Shown here piece after piece: positions 7,784-11,590 of a DNA stretch of 11,590 bases (its first letter is position 1; each line of letters opens with the position of its first letter). Source of the DNA: Nitrospina sp. (GTDB lineage Bacteria > Nitrospinota > Nitrospinia > Nitrospinales > Nitrospinaceae). Under the pieces are notes generated by a model. It ran no database searches. It was not told the DNA's origin and saw only the letters and a list, made by a program, of their open reading frames with translations. The translations under genes and the position numbers were made by a program. The DNA lies in the NCBI GenBank assembly GCA_004357365.1, contig SMVT01000011.1, forward strand, positions 1 to 11,590, read 5' to 3'.

Positions 7784-7826
7784 TTTTCCACAGGCCTTTT
7801 GTGATACTGAAAAGGCTTGTGGAAAA
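7784..7826. repeat. 17-bp inverted repeat before the TMTC-like gene
   Basis: Arms at 7784-7800 (TTTTCCACAGGCCTTTT) and 7810-7826 (AAAAGGCTTGTGGAAAA) pair over 17 positions with one G-T wobble, around the 9-base loop GTGATACTG. The T-runs lie on the 5' side and A-runs on the 3' side, the reverse of an intrinsic terminator, so I do not call it one with confidence. It lies in the 110-bp gap after the DUF255 gene and ends 23 bp before the next ATG, so it would fold in that gene's leader RNA. Confidence 0.6.
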
Positions 7827-7849
7827 TCGTTTCTCCCACCTCACCCGGT

Positions 7850-9496
7850 ATGAATAAACTTTCAAACCTCTCGATATTCCAGATTGCCTTTCTTCTGGTT
7901 CTCGTCAATGTCCTGGTGTTCGGGCAGGTGGTCGGTTTCGAATTCGTCAACTACGACGACGCGTTTTACGTCGAGAACGTCCACGTCAAAAACGGGCTGA
8001 CCTGGGATGGCGTCGTCTGGGCGTTTTCCATCCAGTATAATTTTTCCCAGTACCTGAACTGGATTTCCCACATGCTGGATGTCGAGCTGTTCGGCCTCAA
8101 CCCCGCGGGTCATCATGCCGTCAGCCTGCTCCTGCATGCGGCGAACACCGTGATTTTCTTTTTGTTCCTGAACAAACTGACCGGGTCCCGTAACTCGAGC
8201 GCCGTCGCCGCGTTGTTGTTTGCCATTCATCCCCTGCGGGTGGAGACAGTGGCATGGGTAGCGGACCGCAAGGACCTGTTGGCGATGTTGTTCGCCCTGT
8301 TGTCGCTGGAAGCCTACCGCCGGTTTGCACAGAATCCGAATGTTCTGCGCTATGCCTCCACCGCCCTGTTTTTTCTGCTGGCCTTGTTGTCCAAGCCGGT
8401 GATGGTGGTTCTGCCGTTCGTGTTTCTGCTAATCGATTTCTGGCCTTTGAACCGTCTGGAAGGCGCCCGGGCTGCCGGCGGAAAACTCTGGACGTCGCTT
8501 CGCCCGCTGATCGTTGAAAAAATCCCGCTCTTTATGATCATGGGGGTGTTCCTCCTCGTCAGCGTCAAAGGATTCGAACTGCGCCACCTGGACGACAAAA
8601 CATCGTCCCTGCCGTTACAAATCCGACTGGCAATGATGCCCGTCCTCTACATGAAATATCTGTTCCATACAATATGGCCGGCCGGGCTTTCATTTTTCTA
8701 TCCCGCGAGCCACCAGATGCCGCCCTTCTGGCAATGGGGAGGGTCTCTGGTGATGGTGCTGGGCCTCACGGCGTGGACGCTCGCCCGGTGGCAACGGCAC
8801 CCCTACCTGGCGGTGGGATGGCTCTGGTTCGCAGGGTCGCTGTTGCCGATGGCCGGACTGTTGCGCACCGGTGACCACGCCATGGCCGACCGCTACACCT
8901 ATTTTCCCCTCATCGGGATTTTCATCATGGCGGTCTGGGGTCTCGCGAATTGGGATTTCATGAAGAAGCGAGGAAGGCCGGTGGCCGCGGCGGCAGGGGG
9001 CGCGCTTCTGCTCGTCCTGATGGCCGCTTCATTGATGCAGACCGGCGTCTGGAAAAACAGTTTCACCCTGTTCCAGCACGCCCTCCGGGTGGACGACACC
9101 AATTCCGTCGCCCACAACAATCTGGCCGTCGCGTGGATGCAGAAGAACCGACCGGAAAAGGCGGTCCCGCATTTAAAGCAGGCGCTCCGGTATTGTTCGC
9201 TTTGTGTCGAGTCCTGGCTCAACCTCGGCGAATCCTATATGACCCTGCACCAGGCGCCGGCGGCCATCGACGCGTTCCACAAAGTCCTGGAAGTGATGCC
9301 CGACAACGTGATCGCCCACGAAGAACTGGGCATACTTTATCATGTGACGGGCGACGGGCCGCGGGCGATCCGGCACAGCCGCGAGGCGGAGGCGATTTAC
9401 TCGAAACTGTTCGGCCCGGATTATCCGGTGGCGGTCGCCCTGCGCCGCAACCTCGCTGCCTACTATCAACACTACGGACTCCCCCCGAAATCCTGA
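7850..9496 (+). CDS. TMTC-like membrane protein: GT-C-type polytopic domain plus C-terminal TPRs
   Basis: I take the ATG at 7850 (MNKLSNLSIF, 548 residues). The frame opens at a TTG at 7817, but that codon lies inside a strong hairpin and adds only a short polar leader. No clear Shine-Dalgarno sequence precedes either. About ten membrane helices cover residues 8-405. The first periplasmic loop has FVNYDDAFYV (Asp36-Asp37), the acidic pair typical of GT-C glycosyltransferases. Then come LNWISHMLDVELFGLNPAGHH (about 69-89), HPLRVETVAWVADRKD (127-142) and ADRYTYFP (346-353), all hallmarks of bacterial relatives of TMTC O-mannosyltransferases. Residues about 413-520 hold three TPR units (VAHNNLAVAWMQ, VESWLNLGESYM, VIAHEELGILYH) that could bind an acceptor protein. 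The likely role is lipid-linked sugar transfer in the inner membrane; substrate and acceptor are unknown. Family call good, enzymatic activity inferred. Confidence 0.85.
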   Translation: MNKLSNLSIFQIAFLLVLVNVLVFGQVVGFEFVNYDDAFYVENVHVKNGLTWDGVVWAFSIQYNFSQYLNWISHMLDVELFGLNPAGHHAVSLLLHAANTVIFFLFLNKLTGSRNSSAVAALLFAIHPLRVETVAWVADRKDLLAMLFALLSLEAYRRFAQNPNVLRYASTALFFLLALLSKPVMVVLPFVFLLIDFWPLNRLEGARAAGGKLWTSLRPLIVEKIPLFMIMGVFLLVSVKGFELRHLDDKTSSLPLQIRLAMMPVLYMKYLFHTIWPAGLSFFYPASHQMPPFWQWGGSLVMVLGLTAWTLARWQRHPYLAVGWLWFAGSLLPMAGLLRTGDHAMADRYTYFPLIGIFIMAVWGLANWDFMKKRGRPVAAAAGGALLLVLMAASLMQTGVWKNSFTLFQHALRVDDTNSVAHNNLAVAWMQKNRPEKAVPHLKQALRYCSLCVESWLNLGESYMTLHQAPAAIDAFHKVLEVMPDNVIAHEELGILYHVTGDGPRAIRHSREAEAIYSKLFGPDYPVAVALRRNLAAYYQHYGLPPKS

Positions 9497-9503
9497 TCCC
9501 CTC

Positions 9504-9541
9504 ATCCGAAACGATCTGTTACAATACGGGTCGTTTCGGAT
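9504..9541. repeat. 11-bp perfect inverted repeat flanking the glnS -10 box
   Basis: ATCCGAAACGA (9504-9514) and TCGTTTCGGAT (9531-9541) are exact reverse complements with a 16-base spacer. It fills most of the 46-bp gap between the TMTC-like stop and the first glnS ATG. It could be an operator bound by a dimeric regulator, or a hairpin ending transcription from the gene upstream; no T-run follows the right arm, which weakens the terminator reading. Confidence 0.6.
9517..9525 (+). promoter_or_regulatory. predicted extended -10 promoter of glnS
   Basis: TGT followed by TACAAT (9520-9525, five of six consensus bases) forms an extended -10 element. No good -35 is seen at the expected distance, as is usual for extended -10 promoters. 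Transcription would begin near 9532, leaving only about 11 bases before the first ATG (9543). Confidence 0.4.
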
Positions 9542-9542
9542 C

Positions 9543-11246
<1,704 letters not shown>

Positions 11247-11249
11247 GAA

Positions 11250-11269
11250 CCCCTCTTTACAAAGAGGGG
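11250..11269. terminator. hairpin between convergent glnS and the four-Cys gene
   Basis: CCCCTCTTT (11250-11258) and AAAGAGGGG (11261-11269) are exact inverted arms. They lie in the 35-bp gap between two convergent stops (11246 and 11282), the usual place for a bidirectional terminator. T-runs are weak: only TTCTT follows on the minus strand. It shares its core with the palindromes at 11456-11492 and 11515-11535, so it may be a copy of the same repeat family reused here. Confidence 0.5.
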
Positions 11270-11281
11270 GACATTTAGTGT

Positions 11282-11425
11282 TCACTTTTCTTCGGATTTT
11301 TGGGGGTCTTTTTTTTCTACGACTTTTAGTTTTTTCTGGTCGCCGATGACGGTTTTGACCGGACAAATCTTGAACATCAGACACTTTTCACAGCCAACCG
11401 CCAAAGCGATAGGACACAGGGTCAT
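11282..11425 (-). CDS. small four-cysteine protein, 47 aa, probable metal or Fe-S binder
   Basis: The ATG at 11425 opens a 47-codon frame ending with TGA at 11282-11284. AGGAGGT (11433-11439) lies seven bases upstream, the best ribosome site in the window. The product starts MTLCPIALAVGCEKC and continues LMFKICPVKTVIGD. Cys4, 12, 15 and 21 give the pattern C-x7-C-x2-C-x5-C, two of them followed by proline as in iron-sulfur and zinc sites. The C-terminal half (KKLKVVEKKD...) is lysine/glutamate-rich and probably disordered. There is no signal peptide. I recall similar short proteins with a CPIALAVGC-type start in Desulfobacterota- and Nitrospinota-like genomes, without a known function; this is memory, not a search. 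It converges on glnS and is bracketed by palindromes. A [4Fe-4S] cluster or zinc knuckle are both possible. Confidence 0.8.
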   Translation of the reverse strand: MTLCPIALAVGCEKCLMFKICPVKTVIGDQKKLKVVEKKDPQKSEEK

Positions 11426-11432
11426 GACAATT

Positions 11433-11439
11433 ACCTCCT
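11433..11439 (-). promoter_or_regulatory. strong ribosome-binding site of the four-Cys gene
   Basis: AGGAGGT on the minus strand sits seven bases before the ATG at 11425. Most other genes here have weak or absent Shine-Dalgarno sequences, so this one stands out and supports the small gene being translated. Confidence 0.8.
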
Positions 11440-11440
11440 A

Positions 11441-11455
11441 CCAGCGTGACGCTGG
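11441..11455. repeat. 15-bp palindrome directly upstream of the four-Cys gene's ribosome site
   Basis: CCAGCGT and ACGCTGG are exact inverted arms around a single G. It touches the Shine-Dalgarno sequence on one side and the 17-bp inverted repeat on the other. It may be a protein-binding site or a leader hairpin. Confidence 0.5.
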
Positions 11456-11492
11456 ACCCAATGCCCCTCCTTTTCAAGGAGGGGCATTGGGT
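11456..11492. repeat. 17-bp perfect inverted repeat with CCCCTCC core
   Basis: ACCCAATGCCCCTCCTT (11456-11472) and AAGGAGGGGCATTGGGT (11476-11492) are exact reverse complements with a TTC spacer. The core resembles the palindromes at 11250-11269 and 11515-11535, suggesting a dispersed REP-like or small non-autonomous repeat. It could also fold as a hairpin in the leader of the four-Cys gene. Confidence 0.75.
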
Positions 11493-11506
11493 GGTTGATA
11501 TCAACC
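11493..11506. repeat. 14-bp perfect palindrome
   Basis: GGTTGATATCAACC reads the same on both strands. It abuts the 17-bp inverted repeat, which makes an unbroken run of palindromes from 11441 to 11506. A dimeric regulator site is possible; no known consensus is recognised. Confidence 0.5.
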
Positions 11507-11514
11507 CCTCCCAG

Positions 11515-11535
11515 CCTCCCCTTACAAAGGGGAGG
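11515..11535. repeat. 9-bp inverted repeat, third copy of the C4/G4 palindrome type
   Basis: CCTCCCCTT (11515-11523) and AAGGGGAGG (11527-11535) are exact inverted arms with an ACA spacer. Pyrimidine-rich sequence on its left (CAACCCCTCCCAG) and purine-rich on its right (AGGTTAGAGGG) extend the symmetry loosely. The remaining bases to the window end hold no gene I can support. Confidence 0.6.
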
Positions 11536-11590
11536 AGGTTAGAGGGCTTATTCTTTTACAGTGCTTATAATATGGACCGCCGACCTTAAC

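Noticed and set aside
7817..7849. TTG start giving 11 extra residues to the TMTC-like protein
   Set aside because: The TTG is inside the hairpin arm with AAAAGG only one base away, too close to act as a ribosome site; the ATG at 7850 directly precedes the first membrane helix.
11548..11590. Possible 3' end of a minus-strand gene entering from the right
   Set aside because: A 14-codon open stretch ending in TAA is present, but it is too short to support a gene.

Overview
The window holds ten protein-coding genes (one cut by the left edge), about 90% coding, with no tRNA, rRNA, CRISPR array, insertion sequence or phage gene that I can see. The mix suggests a Gram-negative, respiring bacterium: a membrane iron-sulfur oxidoreductase of the NarI/HdrD fusion type, an exported DUF255 thioredoxin-like protein, a TMTC-like membrane protein with TPRs, a HmuY-domain protein and glutaminyl-tRNA synthetase. 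Moderate to high GC and these families would fit Nitrospinota or a Desulfobacterota-like lineage. That placement comes from memory of similar gene sets, not from a search, and is low confidence.

Left block (1-1359, minus strand): a tight three-gene set made of a soluble 194-residue protein of unknown function, a 59-residue two-helix membrane protein and a polytopic DUF420-like membrane protein that runs off the edge. DUF420 includes the oxidase assembly factor CtaM, so a role around a respiratory membrane complex is possible but unproven.

Second block (1556-3287, minus strand): an exported protein with a CsgG/LpoB-like core and a histidine-rich N-terminal region, followed 22 bp later by a membrane-anchored HmuY-domain protein. 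A good extended -10 promoter lies just upstream. This is the most unusual gene pair here and may act in envelope haem or metal handling.

Third block (3446-7739, plus strand): the 683-residue NarI/HdrD-like quinone-linked iron-sulfur protein, then a secreted YyaL/SSP411-type protein with a CHWCH motif. The second gene is visibly more AT-rich than its neighbours.

Right block (7850-11246, plus strand): a GT-C-like TMTC/TPR membrane protein and glnS. The glnS start region has an extended -10 box inside an 11-bp perfect inverted repeat. Converging on glnS from the right is a 47-residue four-cysteine protein (11282-11425, minus) with a near-perfect Shine-Dalgarno sequence. It is surrounded by a cluster of GC-rich palindromes that share a C4-T-C / G-A-G4 core and look like a dispersed repeat family.
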